Shown piece by piece: positions 43,498 to 54,000 of a stretch of 64,000 bases of DNA (positions are counted from its first letter, which is position 1; each line of letters begins with the position of its first letter). The translations under genes and the position numbers were made by a program. The DNA is taken from contig CBDDDT010000001.1 of NCBI GenBank assembly GCA_965226755.1, positions 248,001 to 312,000 on the forward strand, written 5' to 3'. Under the pieces are notes generated by a model that had not been told where the DNA came from, did not search any database, and worked only from the letters and a program-made list of their open reading frames with translations. Source of the DNA: Bog-113 sp965226755. Lineage in GTDB: Bacteria; Acidobacteriota; Terriglobia; Bryobacterales; Bryobacteraceae.

Positions 43498-45029
43498 CGG
43501 TGCTTGGAATTCAGTATTTAACCGGGTGCTCGGTGGCGACGAATCTGGCGAAGCCGCGCACACCGGAATTTCCTCCGCATTTCGGACGCGTTTTTATGGC
43601 GCTGGCTGCGACTTATTTCGAGACACGCGGGGATGAACGGGAGCGAGAAGCTCTTGAGTGGCTGGAAAGTGCTGGAGCGCCTTCGATCAGCGCAAGTAAG
43701 CTTAACGCCCGGTCGTTCGTGGAAACGTACGTACCCGTAAACGACAAACACGGCGGGATCGGGGGGCGAAGCCGCCAGCCCCGTTCTTTTCCGACGACAC
43801 GCCCGGATTCTCCGTTTGTGTATATGGTGTGGGACGCAAAGCCCCCGGAGATGGTTCGGGGCGGGTTAGAGAGGCTTTGCAATAAAGTCACCCGACTCGG
43901 GCATTCTTCCTCGCTGGTGCAGATGTGGGTCACCGACGAGGGGGATGCGATTTGTCCGGATTGGGTCCCGAGCAGTCGCGTTGCCGATGAGCAAATGCGA
44001 CTTGCTGAGCCAGGCACGCTTGCGTATCTGGAGCGGGCGTTCAAGGGTAAACAAATCGAAGAGTACAACCGCTTGTCTGAAGAGTTCGAGGCTTCGAAAG
44101 GGAAATCTCGCGCCGCGCTCAAGAAGCAGATAGATGAGCGTTTTCCGGCGGGGAAGCCGAAGACGACTCGTCCGGTATTAACCCGCTGGCAAGCATACAA
44201 GTTCAATGCGACGGATGAGAGTGCCGAAGAGAAGGTCTCGCTTGGACCGTTCGATCCAAAGCTCATTGTTTTCAGGAGTAAGGAGGAGCAGCGGATATTC
44301 GGACTTGAAGCGACGTTGCAGTTGACGTCGGCGCTTCGAGATGCAGCGATGAAAGCGACCGGAGTGAACGTGCCGGAGTGGCTGAGCGGCCACCAGCCGG
44401 ACGGGCGCCCCAGCCTGAGGCCGCACGCGGCGTTTTTTCCTTTGCCGTTCGTGGGAGCCAGGCACGCTGATGGTCACGTGATGGGTTTGGCGATGGCGAT
44501 TCCGCGGCAGATCGAGCCTTCGGACGAAAGCCGCGACGCTTCGCTTCGCAGGGTGCTCGAACCGTTGCTGTTTCGGGACACAGGAAAGGAGAAGAATATT
44601 CGGCTCTGGCGCGGGGACGCGTGGGAATGGAACGCGGAGCGCGAGACGAGAGAATACCCTCCCATCAACTTGCGTGAGGAGACGTGGACCGGACCGTCTT
44701 CGGCATGGGGAAGCGTAACTCCGGTTGTTCTCCATCATTACCCGAAGCGCAACCGGGAGAACGATGTTGAAAGGATTGTTCTAGAGGCGTTCGAGTCCGC
44801 TGGGTTCCCGCAGCCGGTCGAGTTAAGAACGCAGCCCGAATCCATTTTCGAGGGAGCGGGACATGTGAAGCAGATGCCCGAGTTCAGCGAGGGCGGCGAA
44901 AATATGTGCCGGTATCAGGTGCATGTGGTGGTGCGGTTTCGCGATCCGGTGCAAGGGCCGATGCTTGTGGGGCGAGGCCGTTTCCGGGGCTACGGTCTTC
45001 TGCGCCCGATGGAGGTGAAGCATGGATGA
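43494..45029 (+). CDS. csb2: Type I-G CRISPR protein Csb2 (Cas5-Cas6 fusion)
   Basis: The 511-residue protein starts at the ATG that overlaps the csb1 stop. Members of the GSU0054/Csb2 family, the signature of type I-U/I-G, join a Cas5-like N-terminal half (MTVLGIQYLTGCSVATNLAK) to a Cas6-like C-terminal half. The glycine-rich loop VGRGRFRGYGLLRPM closes the protein, as in RAMP nucleases. It is expected to cut the pre-crRNA in the repeat and to hold the 5' handle. The catalytic His cannot be assigned by eye. The last bases overlap cas3. Confidence 0.9.
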   Translation: MTVLGIQYLTGCSVATNLAKPRTPEFPPHFGRVFMALAATYFETRGDEREREALEWLESAGAPSISASKLNARSFVETYVPVNDKHGGIGGRSRQPRSFPTTRPDSPFVYMVWDAKPPEMVRGGLERLCNKVTRLGHSSSLVQMWVTDEGDAICPDWVPSSRVADEQMRLAEPGTLAYLERAFKGKQIEEYNRLSEEFEASKGKSRAALKKQIDERFPAGKPKTTRPVLTRWQAYKFNATDESAEEKVSLGPFDPKLIVFRSKEEQRIFGLEATLQLTSALRDAAMKATGVNVPEWLSGHQPDGRPSLRPHAAFFPLPFVGARHADGHVMGLAMAIPRQIEPSDESRDASLRRVLEPLLFRDTGKEKNIRLWRGDAWEWNAERETREYPPINLREETWTGPSSAWGSVTPVVLHHYPKRNRENDVERIVLEAFESAGFPQPVELRTQPESIFEGAGHVKQMPEFSEGGENMCRYQVHVVVRFRDPVQGPMLVGRGRFRGYGLLRPMEVKHG

Positions 45030-47865
45030 GTTACATGTAGACCAATTTCCGCAATTTTTCTTCGAGCTGCACGGACGAGAAGCTTTCCCCTGGCAGCGGG
45101 CGCTGGCGGAACAGGTTTGTAAGGGTGGCTGGCCGCAGGTCATCGACCTTCCCACGGCGAGTGGAAAGACAGCCTGCATCGACATCGCTCTTTTTGCGCT
45201 GGCGCTGCGGGGCGGGGATGCGCCGCGTCGCATTTTCTTTGTGGTGGATCGGCGCGTGGTAGTGAACGAAGCGTATCTTCGGATGTGCTCGATCCGCGAC
45301 AAGCTGGCGAAAGCTAGAACCGGGGTCCTGGGCGCTGCGGCGGGACGGTTACGCGATCTAGCGTCCGAAGATTCGCCGCTGGATGTGTATGAGATGCGCG
45401 GCGGCGCGTACCGAGATGAGACGTGGGTGCGAAATCCGTTACAGCCTACGGTTGTTGCGAGCACTGTGGACCAAGTGGGGTCGCGGCTGCTGTTTCGGGG
45501 CTATGGCGTTAGTGAGGACACGTGGCCGATCCACGCGGGATTGATCGGGAACGATGCGCTGATCATTCTGGATGAGGCGCATTGCTCGAAGGCTTTCGCT
45601 CAGACTCTAGAAAGCATCGAGCAATATCGCAGCGCGGCGTGGGCCACCAATGCGTTGTCTTCACCGTTTCATTTTGTGGAGATGACCGCGACGCCTTCAA
45701 GAACGACGAGCGATTCCGAACGCTTCGTTTTAAGGGACCGAGATAGGAGCAACGAAACTCTTCAGCGTCGCTTGCGAGCCCTGAAGCCGACGCGGTTGCG
45801 CGAAGTCAAGGGGCGAAAAGACGATTTCGCGAATCTCGGCGAGGAACTGATTTCGCAGGCGATCGAGTTGTCAAAATCCGCGCAGGCGAAACGGATCGCA
45901 ATTTTCGTCAATCGGGTGGGTACGGCAAAACTTATTTATAAGAAGCTTTGCAAAGATCTGGCGTCCGCATCAGTGGAATTGGTGATTGGGCGCATGCGGG
46001 CCTTGGATCGCGACGAACTCTATCGCACGAAGCTCCAGAGGTTGAAGTCGGGCGAGCCTCGCAGGGATGAAGACCCGCTCACGTTTGTAGTTTCCACGCA
46101 GTGCTTAGAAGTGGGAGCGGATCTCGATTTCGACGTCGTGGTGAGCGAGTGCGCCAGCATCGACGCGTTGCAGCAGCGCTTTGGCAGGTTAGACCGGTTG
46201 GGAGACTTTGGGCGGGCGGCGGGAGCGATCGTGATGGGTTCTTGGCAGGTGAGCCCAAAGCAGCCGGACCCGGTTTATGGGGACGCTCTTGCGAAAACCT
46301 GGGAATGGTTAAAGAGCATTGGCGGCGCAGCGTTAGAAGTGAACATGGGAATAGAATCTCCCGATGCTACTGCCCCGACAGTGGCGGAGCAACTAAAGCT
46401 TGCCGATTCGGGCGAACTACGGATGCAAGGGGAGTCCGCTCCGATCCTGCTACCGGCTCACGTGGATGCCTTCGTGCAGACGAGCCCGGCGCCCGAGCCA
46501 GACCCTCTCGTTGAGTTGTTTCTTCATGGGCCGAAACGAGGCGCTCCCGACGTGCAGGTTCTCTGGCGAAGCGATTTGGGAGCTGATCCCAGCAAATGGA
46601 AAGACATCGTGGCTCTGTGCCCGCCGTCGTCACGGGAGACCATGCCGGTACAGATCTACGCGTTCAAGAAGTGGTTTGCGGGCGAGAAGAACGCGGACGC
46701 GAATGAGTCCGATCTGGAAACTGGATCAGAGGAGCCCGAGCCGAGGCAAACCAACTCTGGGCTGCGCGCGCTGGCATGGGGAGGCGATGGAGGCGGCGGA
46801 CTGATTTCCCATGCCAGTCAGATTAAACCAGGCCAGACGTTGATCTTGTCGGAAACAGCGGGGGGGTGGAACGAACTTGGACATATTCCGGACGGAGCGG
46901 CGATCGATGTGGGCGATCGAGCGGCCTTTGGCGCTCGAAAAAGCGTGTCTTTGCGATTGCATCCGGAGGTGATGAAATATTGGCCTGTGCGTTCGGCTCT
47001 AGCGGCGGTTGAAACTTATGCAGCGACCGAAGATGCCGAATCGAAAACGCTAGAGGAGTTGCTGAAAGCCTATCTAGCCGAGCTAAATGCAATCCCAGGG
47101 ACCGACGGTGAAAAATGGCCGCATGCTTTCCTTACCTCGTTAGCATCGGGTCAGCTTAGGGCCAAAGAGTTGAACGCCTACCCGGACCGGAATCACGCGC
47201 ATGTCTTTGAGGCGCGGCTGCGGAGCGCGGGTGCACGCGATACCGGAACCCTGGTATTGGAAGATCATCTGGGGGACGTGGAACGCGCGGTTGCGCGGAT
47301 CGCGGTGAAGCTTGCTGGCGAGTTTGAAGGCGCTTTGGAAACGACGGCGAGGTTTCACGATTACGGAAAGATCGATATGCGGTATCAAGCGTGGCTCCGC
47401 GGGGGCGATCTTCTTGCTGCTCAGTATGCGCCAAGGCCTCTAGCGAAAAGCGGAAGCAATACGCTGGGCAGACAAACGGCGGTCGGGTTGCCGAAAGGTT
47501 TCAGACACGAATTACTTTCCTTCCAGTTTGCCGAGCGAGGCTTGGAGGCGGGTGTTGAACACAGGGACCTGATTTTGCATTTGATCGCCAGCCATCACGG
47601 AAAGTGCCGACCATTCGCTCCTGTAGTCCCCGACGAGAAGGCTGATTGCGTATCATTCGGGGGGATCTCGATCTGCAGGAAGGATCGGTTGGAGCAATCG
47701 CCCTATCGGCTTGATAGCGGTATTGCGGATCGGTTTTGGATGTTGACACGGATGTACGGCTGGTGGGGGCTGGCGTATCTCGAAGGGTTATTCCGGCTCG
47801 CGGACTGGCGAGCGAGCGGGAACGAGCGTGAGCCGAGGACGTTGTGTGCGGAGGTGCGGAAATGA
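45022..47865 (+). CDS. cas3: CRISPR helicase-nuclease Cas3, helicase-HD order
   Basis: The 947-residue protein has Walker A PTASGKT (44-50), DEAH at 184-187, MTATPSR at 221-227 and later SF2 motifs (VVSTQCLEVGADLDFDVVVSE; LQQRFGRLDRLG). The HD nuclease domain lies after the helicase, with ARFHDYGKID (H779-D780) and IASHHGKCRPF, the domain order characteristic of type I-U/I-G Cas3. It would unwind and degrade target DNA recruited by Cascade. It overlaps csb2 by 8 bases and cas8 by 4. Confidence 0.95.
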   Translation: MDELHVDQFPQFFFELHGREAFPWQRALAEQVCKGGWPQVIDLPTASGKTACIDIALFALALRGGDAPRRIFFVVDRRVVVNEAYLRMCSIRDKLAKARTGVLGAAAGRLRDLASEDSPLDVYEMRGGAYRDETWVRNPLQPTVVASTVDQVGSRLLFRGYGVSEDTWPIHAGLIGNDALIILDEAHCSKAFAQTLESIEQYRSAAWATNALSSPFHFVEMTATPSRTTSDSERFVLRDRDRSNETLQRRLRALKPTRLREVKGRKDDFANLGEELISQAIELSKSAQAKRIAIFVNRVGTAKLIYKKLCKDLASASVELVIGRMRALDRDELYRTKLQRLKSGEPRRDEDPLTFVVSTQCLEVGADLDFDVVVSECASIDALQQRFGRLDRLGDFGRAAGAIVMGSWQVSPKQPDPVYGDALAKTWEWLKSIGGAALEVNMGIESPDATAPTVAEQLKLADSGELRMQGESAPILLPAHVDAFVQTSPAPEPDPLVELFLHGPKRGAPDVQVLWRSDLGADPSKWKDIVALCPPSSRETMPVQIYAFKKWFAGEKNADANESDLETGSEEPEPRQTNSGLRALAWGGDGGGGLISHASQIKPGQTLILSETAGGWNELGHIPDGAAIDVGDRAAFGARKSVSLRLHPEVMKYWPVRSALAAVETYAATEDAESKTLEELLKAYLAELNAIPGTDGEKWPHAFLTSLASGQLRAKELNAYPDRNHAHVFEARLRSAGARDTGTLVLEDHLGDVERAVARIAVKLAGEFEGALETTARFHDYGKIDMRYQAWLRGGDLLAAQYAPRPLAKSGSNTLGRQTAVGLPKGFRHELLSFQFAERGLEAGVEHRDLILHLIASHHGKCRPFAPVVPDEKADCVSFGGISICRKDRLEQSPYRLDSGIADRFWMLTRMYGWWGLAYLEGLFRLADWRASGNEREPRTLCAEVRK

Positions 47866-48773
47866 GCGGGGGACTTGTGTTGAGCGCGCTTGACGGCTCG
47901 AACCCTTTGGCGTTTTTGGCGGCGCTGGGGACATTCCGTCTGCTGAATCTGAGTCATCCCGACGCGGGGATTCGGATGAAGTGGGAACGTATGGCCGGGT
48001 TTTGGCGGCCGGTCCTAACAGGACCCGAGTGGGATCGGGGCGAGGTTTGTGACAGATTGATGGAAGCTTCGTGGGCGCCCATTGAGGACTTTGAGGCTAT
48101 CGGGAAAAATCTGACGGTACCCAAGGATAAGTTTCTTCCGTTTATTAAGAAGGCTTATAACGACGCGAAGCAGGACAGCAGAGCCGCGGATTTCGCCGCG
48201 TCATTCGGCTCCGAGGTTTGCGACGACCCGGATAAGGGCCGGATCGAATACACAGACCTTTGCTTCATCACAGGCTCTGGACATCAAGATTTTCTCGGAA
48301 CGATGGGAGTGCTTCGGAAGCTCGTAACGGCAGAACACCTGAGCGATGCGCTGTTTGGCGAATGGAGAGTGAGCAAAGGTTATTCAATGCGGTGGGACCC
48401 TTCGGACGCGGCGGAGTACGCATTGCAGTGGGACGACCCAGGACCGAAGGGGGCGTGGGCCGTATGGGGGGCTAATCGGCTGGCCATTGAGGCGCTGCCG
48501 CTTTTCCCAGCCATGCCGGCCGGTGCGAAGCTGAAAACGACGGGGTTCAGCAGGCGTGATCGTCAGACCGAATTCACCTGGCCGATCTGGACGCAGGCTA
48601 TAGGTTTCGATACGACGCGATCGCTCATGTCTCTCAAGCAACTTCAGGATGCTCAGCCTGAGCGAGACAGTCTGTCCGCGATGGGCGTCGGCGAGGTGTT
48701 TCGAGCGCAGCGGGTGCGTATCGGGCAAGGGGCGAATTTCAAAGTTAGTTTCCGGATGGCGCGCGCCGTTTAA
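47862..48773 (+). CDS. Type I-G Cas8-like large subunit (short form)
   Basis: The 303-residue protein begins at the ATG overlapping the cas3 stop. The opening GLVLSALDGSNPLAFLAALG is the conserved start of Csx17/Cas8u-type large subunits. Position between cas3 and cas2 supports a Cas8u2/Csb3-like role in PAM reading and Cas3 recruitment. It is short for a Cas8 and no separate Cas11 gene is present. The family call rests on context plus the N-terminal motif. Confidence 0.75.
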   Translation: MSGGLVLSALDGSNPLAFLAALGTFRLLNLSHPDAGIRMKWERMAGFWRPVLTGPEWDRGEVCDRLMEASWAPIEDFEAIGKNLTVPKDKFLPFIKKAYNDAKQDSRAADFAASFGSEVCDDPDKGRIEYTDLCFITGSGHQDFLGTMGVLRKLVTAEHLSDALFGEWRVSKGYSMRWDPSDAAEYALQWDDPGPKGAWAVWGANRLAIEALPLFPAMPAGAKLKTTGFSRRDRQTEFTWPIWTQAIGFDTTRSLMSLKQLQDAQPERDSLSAMGVGEVFRAQRVRIGQGANFKVSFRMARAV

Positions 48774-48781
48774 GGAGCCAC

Positions 48782-49072
48782 ATGCGAACGACCTATCTGG
48801 TCTGCTACGACATCACTGACGACAAGCGTCTACGCAAGGTGTTTAAGACAATGCGTAACTTCGGCGACCATCTGCAATACTCTGTGTTCGAGTGCCAGAT
48901 GCGGGCACAGGATTTGGCGCGTTGCCGGGCAGAATTGTCGCAGATTATCAAGCCCAGCGAGGATCAGGTGCTCTTTGTAGATCTCGGTCCATCGGAAGGA
49001 CGCGGGGAACGGGTGATTACGTCGATGGGTCTGCCTTACTCGGCAATCGACGCCCCGTGCATCATCGTTTAG
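48782..49072 (+). CDS. cas2: CRISPR adaptation protein Cas2
   Basis: The 96 residues have the classic first strand YLVCYDITDDKRLRKVFKTM with the conserved Asp, and QYSVFECQMRAQDLARCRAE. It dimerises and bridges Cas1 dimers during spacer integration. It begins 8 bases after cas8 and is followed 38 bases later by cas4-cas1. This cas2-before-cas4/1 order is less usual; type I-G loci often end in cas4/1 then cas2. Confidence 0.95.
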   Translation: MRTTYLVCYDITDDKRLRKVFKTMRNFGDHLQYSVFECQMRAQDLARCRAELSQIIKPSEDQVLFVDLGPSEGRGERVITSMGLPYSAIDAPCIIV

Positions 49073-49110
49073 AATTAGTCAGAGTCGGAAGCACAAAAGG
49101 AGTCGCCTTT

Positions 49111-50874
49111 ATGGCCGCAGCGCCGATTCTCCCACTGAGCGCCAGGCGGGAGCTTCCCGATTATCTTCCGGCTCGGATGGTGAACGAATTCGTTTACTGT
49201 CCGCGCCTTTACTTTTACGAGTGGGTAGACGGGCTGTTCGTCGAGTCCGCAGATACCGTGGAAGGAAAAGCGCAGCACCGTCGCGTGGATAAGAAGGCGA
49301 CCAAACTTCCGCAGGCAGGCGATCTGGGAGACGAAGATCGCATTCACGCGCGATCGATTACTCTGACAAGCGAGCGGCTGAAGGTAGTCGCGAAGCTCGA
49401 TCTGGTAGAAGCCGAGGGCGGGATCGCGACTCCAGTCGACTACAAACATGGGCGCCCGCGAGAAACGCCGGAGGGCCTTGAGCTGTGGCCCGAGGATCGA
49501 GTGCAGCTCGCACTACAGGGACTGGTTCTCCGCGAGAACGGGTATCGCAGCGAAGAAGGCGTTGTGTTTTATCAAAAGACGCGACAACGAGTACGTGTCG
49601 AGTTCACCGCGTTAATTGTTGAAGAAGCTGAGAGAGCCGTTCGCGATGCGTGGGACCTTGCGGCAAGCGGGTTGAAGCCCGCGCCGCTGGTCGATTCGCC
49701 CAAGTGTCCCGGCTGTTCGCTGGTAGGCATCTGTCTTCCGGATGAAACCGCGTGGTTGCAGGCGGGAACGCGCGGGGAACAGCTATCGTTATTCCCTGAG
49801 CAAGAGGTTACGCGCCGGCCAGAGCGGAGCGAAGTCCGGCAGTTGGTTACGGCGCGGCAGGAGAAACGGCCGCTGTATTTGAACGCACAGGGTTTAAGGG
49901 TAGGGAAGAGCGGCGAGGTGCTTCAAATCAAAGAAAAGGATGTTTTGGTGCAGGAAGTTCGGATCGGAGAGATCTGCCAAGTCAATGTGATGGGCAATAT
50001 ACAAGTGTCCACGCAGGCACTGCAAACGTTAATGGATATGGAAGTACCCGTCTGTTTTTTCAGCTATGGCGGCTGGTTCCATGGCATAGCAACGGGAATG
50101 AATACGAAGAACGTTTTTCTGCGGCAGCGCCAGTTTCGGATGGCGGATAGTGAATGGTTTTCGCGGGAACTGGCGAGGCAGATCGTTTCGGGGAAGATTC
50201 GAAATCAGCGGGTCTTATTGCAGCGTAATCATGTGGAACCGAGGGCCGCTGATCTTCTTGAGTTGAAGCAGTGGGCGGATCGCGCACTGCGGGCGGACTC
50301 GCTTGAAACGCTTTTGGGGATTGAAGGTAACGCGGCGCGGATCTACTTCAGCCGGTTCGCGGGGATGCTGAAGGAGGACGAGGATGGGAGCGTCCCGGGA
50401 TTCAGTTTCGATTTTGACGGCAGAAACCGGAGACCGCCGAAGGATCCGGTGAACGCTCTCTTGTCTCTTGCATATAGCGTGCTGGCCCGGGATTTGACGA
50501 TCGCTTGTTACGCCGTGGGGTTCGATCCGCTGATGGGCTTTTATCACAAGCCGCGATTTGGCAGGGCCGCTTTAGCGCTGGATCTGATGGAGCCGTTCCG
50601 TCCGTTGATTGCGGATTCGGCGGTGCTGAGCGCGATTAACACGAGAATGATCACGTTGAACGATTTCGTGCAGGCGGGTCCGGCGGTGTCGTTAACGGCG
50701 AGCGGGCGAAAGGCCTTTTTCCGAGCGTATGAGCTGCGTATGGATCAACTGGTTACGCACCCGCTGTTTGGGTACCGGGTGAGCTATCGGCGCATGCTCG
50801 AAATTCAAGCGCGCCTGCTGGCGAGGTATTTAGAGGGAGAGATTCATGAATATCCGGTCTTTGTTACGCGGTAG
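49111..50874 (+). CDS. cas4-cas1: Cas4-Cas1 fusion protein
   Basis: The 587-residue protein starts at the ATG with AAGGAG eight bases upstream. The N-terminal Cas4 exonuclease (residues about 15-215) has C30 in VYCPRLYFYEW, the RecB-like VDYKHG and VQLALQGLVL, and C199, C202 and C208 in KCPGCSLVGIC for an Fe-S cluster. The Cas1 integrase (from about 250: PLYLNAQGLRVG) has active-site E405 (GIEGNAARIYF), H479 (FYHKPRFGRAAL) and E494 (LMEPFRP). In type I-G such fusions select protospacers next to the PAM and integrate them. The CRISPR array follows 175 bases downstream. Confidence 0.95.
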   Translation: MAAAPILPLSARRELPDYLPARMVNEFVYCPRLYFYEWVDGLFVESADTVEGKAQHRRVDKKATKLPQAGDLGDEDRIHARSITLTSERLKVVAKLDLVEAEGGIATPVDYKHGRPRETPEGLELWPEDRVQLALQGLVLRENGYRSEEGVVFYQKTRQRVRVEFTALIVEEAERAVRDAWDLAASGLKPAPLVDSPKCPGCSLVGICLPDETAWLQAGTRGEQLSLFPEQEVTRRPERSEVRQLVTARQEKRPLYLNAQGLRVGKSGEVLQIKEKDVLVQEVRIGEICQVNVMGNIQVSTQALQTLMDMEVPVCFFSYGGWFHGIATGMNTKNVFLRQRQFRMADSEWFSRELARQIVSGKIRNQRVLLQRNHVEPRAADLLELKQWADRALRADSLETLLGIEGNAARIYFSRFAGMLKEDEDGSVPGFSFDFDGRNRRPPKDPVNALLSLAYSVLARDLTIACYAVGFDPLMGFYHKPRFGRAALALDLMEPFRPLIADSAVLSAINTRMITLNDFVQAGPAVSLTASGRKAFFRAYELRMDQLVTHPLFGYRVSYRRMLEIQARLLARYLEGEIHEYPVFVTR

Positions 50875-51049
50875 GGCCAGTGCGAGCGGTCGGGCGGTTG
50901 CGAAAGGGCGGGAGACGCTCGCGAGCAGCAGGTGCAGTGGATCCGCGCTAATCTTGAGAGTGCGACCGGGCGTGCGGGGCTTTGAGTTCGGGGACCGCTC
51001 GCGATACGTTGCGGGGGTCTTTGACAATTGGATAGAAGGAGGATGGGGG
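50875..51049 (+). promoter_or_regulatory. CRISPR leader region
   Basis: This is the sequence between the cas4-cas1 stop and the first repeat. It contains TTGACA at 51021-51026 close to the array and ends GAAGGAGGATGGGGG directly before repeat 1. Leader placement here fits the intact repeats at this side and the degenerate repeat at the far end. It is mostly GC-rich, so not the typical AT-rich leader. Confidence 0.6.
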
Positions 51050-54000
51050 GTTTCCGGAGCCGATCGGCTCCGGCCTAATTGAAGCTAACTCGACCACGCA
51101 CCAAGCCACCCTCACAGGCCCGTTTCCGGAGCCGATCGGCTCCGGCCTAATTGAAGCCGCTGCAAGCACTTGGCGCTTACCGCCGGATTTTTGTTTCCGG
51201 AGCCGATCGGCTCCGGCCTAATTGAAGCCAGCCTTCGCGCCGGGAAGCGATCCGCCATCGTAGGTTTCCGGAGCCGATCGGCTCCGGCCTAATTGAAGCG
51301 CGTAAGCCATGCTCGGGATGTCTGCCAGCGTGCCGTTTCCGGAGCCGATCGGCTCCGGCCTAATTGAAGCCGGATAAACTCGTTCATGTTGCCGTCCGCG
51401 CAGAACGTTTCCGGAGCCGATCGGCTCCGGCCTAATTGAAGCCTTGCGAACCTGCCTTACAATTCGATCTTCCTGGATGGTTTCCGGAGCCGATCGGCTC
51501 CGGCCTAATTGAAGCTGTGCCAACGCGCCGTAGGATAGTCTTGGCCGCCGGTTTCCGGAGCCGATCGGCTCCGGCCTAATTGAAGCGGCGCGTAGCCGAG
51601 ACGGATTTGATTAGCGCCGTCGTGTTTCCGGAGCCGATCGGCTCCGGCCTAATTGAAGCATCAACCGGGACATAAACAACTCGCTACGCTGAGACGTTTC
51701 CGGAGCCGATCGGCTCCGGCCTAATTGAAGCGAATCCACTGTCCATCGCCTTTATTCTCCATTTCTGCGTTTCCGGAGCCGATCGGCTCCGGCCTAATTG
51801 AAGCCGTGACGTTCCGCGCTTAGCGCGTGGCCATCGTGGGGTTTCCGGAGCCGATCGGCTCCGGCCTAATTGAAGCGCGGCATGTTTCCGTCTGGAGGAT
51901 TCAGCCCGTTTAGTTTCCGGAGCCGATCGGCTCCGGCCTAATTGAAGCTTTTTCAGCGCACACATGCCGCCGCCGCCGCTTCTCTGCCCGGTTTCCGGAG
52001 CCGATCGGCTCCGGCCTAATTGAAGCGACCACATCTCGGGGATTGCAATCGAGCGGGAAGGAGTTTCCGGAGCCGATCGGCTCCGGCCTAATTGAAGCCA
52101 GAAGTATCCTAATGCTAAGGTGGTCAGTAATGCCGTTTCCGGAGCCGATCGGCTCCGGCCTAATTGAAGCGCTGCGGTAGAAGTCCTGCCATTCGATGAG
52201 CAGGTTTGTTTCCGGAGCCGATCGGCTCCGGCCTAATTGAAGCGAGACGGCGCTGGAAGGGTCGTTCACGAACATCCGGTTTCCGGAGCCGATCGGCTCC
52301 GGCCTAATTGAAGCGATCAATAAGTTTCGGGAGGAAGCTCTTCCTGCCCGTTTCCGGAGCCGATCGGCTCCGGCCTAATTGAAGCACCGCGGCCGTGCTT
52401 ACGCCCGCCCTTTTTCCGTCCGTTTCCGGAGCCGATCGGCTCCGGCCTAATTGAAGCACAAACGCAACTGCGGAAGCGCAAGATGCAGTGGCGGGGGGTT
52501 TCCGGAGCCGATCGGCTCCGGCCTAATTGAAGCTTGAAAGTACATGACGTGCATGAAGCAATTCTCTTGTTTCCGGAGCCGATCGGCTCCGGCCTAATTG
52601 AAGCTTGCGGTAGATTCCCATGTCCTCTAAAATCCGGGTGTTTCCGGAGCCGATCGGCTCCGGCCTAATTGAAGCCGGAAGCTCTTTATTCCATTCGTCA
52701 GTTGAAGGCGCTGTTTCCGGAGCCGATCGGCTCCGGCCTAATTGAAGCGACGAACCCCGCCAACATCTCGGACATGCGGCTCGGTTTCCGGAGCCGATCG
52801 GCTCCGGCCTAATTGAAGCCACCCCAAGTTCTTCGTCGAGGCGCTCGAACTCGTCGAGTTTCCGGAGCCGATCGGCTCCGGCCTAATTGAAGCCTGCCGT
52901 CCGCGCCTATCTCACGGCAAACGCGGCCGTTTCCGGAGCCGATCGGCTCCGGCCTAATTGAAGCGCAATGGCCCATTCGCGGACTTCGTGGGCTACCGCT
53001 GTTTCCGGAGCCGATCGGCTCCGGCCTAATTGAAGCGAACGCTGCCCAAGGTTGCTTACTAGCGCGATCGCCGTTTCCGGAGCCGATCGGCTCCGGCCTA
53101 ATTGAAGCACGAAAATATCGCCCTTGGCGCACACCACGGAAGCCTGTTTCCGGAGCCGATCGGCTCCGGCCTAATTGAAGCTTCGCCAGATTGTTCATTT
53201 TCGGCGTGGCCTGCGTCAGTTTCCGGAGCCGATCGGCTCCGGCCTAATTGAAGCAGCTCAGCGATGACTAATCCTTTGCCGGTGCCAGTCGGTTTCCGGA
53301 GCCGATCGGCTCCGGCCTAATTGAAGCGAAACGATATCGGCCATGCGGTCGATCGAGTTCGGTTTCCGGAGCCGATCGGCTCCGGCCTAATTGAAGCCAG
53401 GCGTACCGCGACTCGAATGTTGCATCGCTCTCGTTTCCGGAGCCGATCGGCTCCGGCCTAATTGAAGCACGAACATCGTCAGCGTCAAACAGGATGCGGT
53501 ATCGAGTTTCCGGAGCCGATCGGCTCCGGCCTAATTGAAGCCTGGACAATCTCCGACAGCGCCCTCAGTGATGCTACGTTTCCGGAGCCGATCGGCTCCG
53601 GCCTAATTGAAGCGACTAAGGCCGTGATAATCCAGTTCGTCGCCTGGTGTTTCCGGAGCCGATCGGCTCCGGCCTAATTGAAGCAAACAAGCCGAGGATA
53701 AATTGATCTCGTTCTATCTGTTTCCGGAGCCGATCGGCTCCGGCCTAATTGAAGCAAGAACATGCGCGATTCGGCGTGCCTCCCGTCATCGGTTTCCGGA
53801 GCCGATCGGCTCCGGCCTAATTGAAGCAGCGCGGGCTTGCGCGTATCCGCTGGCGGTTTTCTGGTTTCCGGAGCCGATCGGCTCCGGCCTAATTGAAGCC
53901 CGCTGGTTCGTGGATCCTCCACCGCGCAAGTCCTGTTTCCGGAGCCGATCGGCTCCGGCCTAATTGAAGCACGATATTCCCGACAAGGTGTCGCTCGGGG

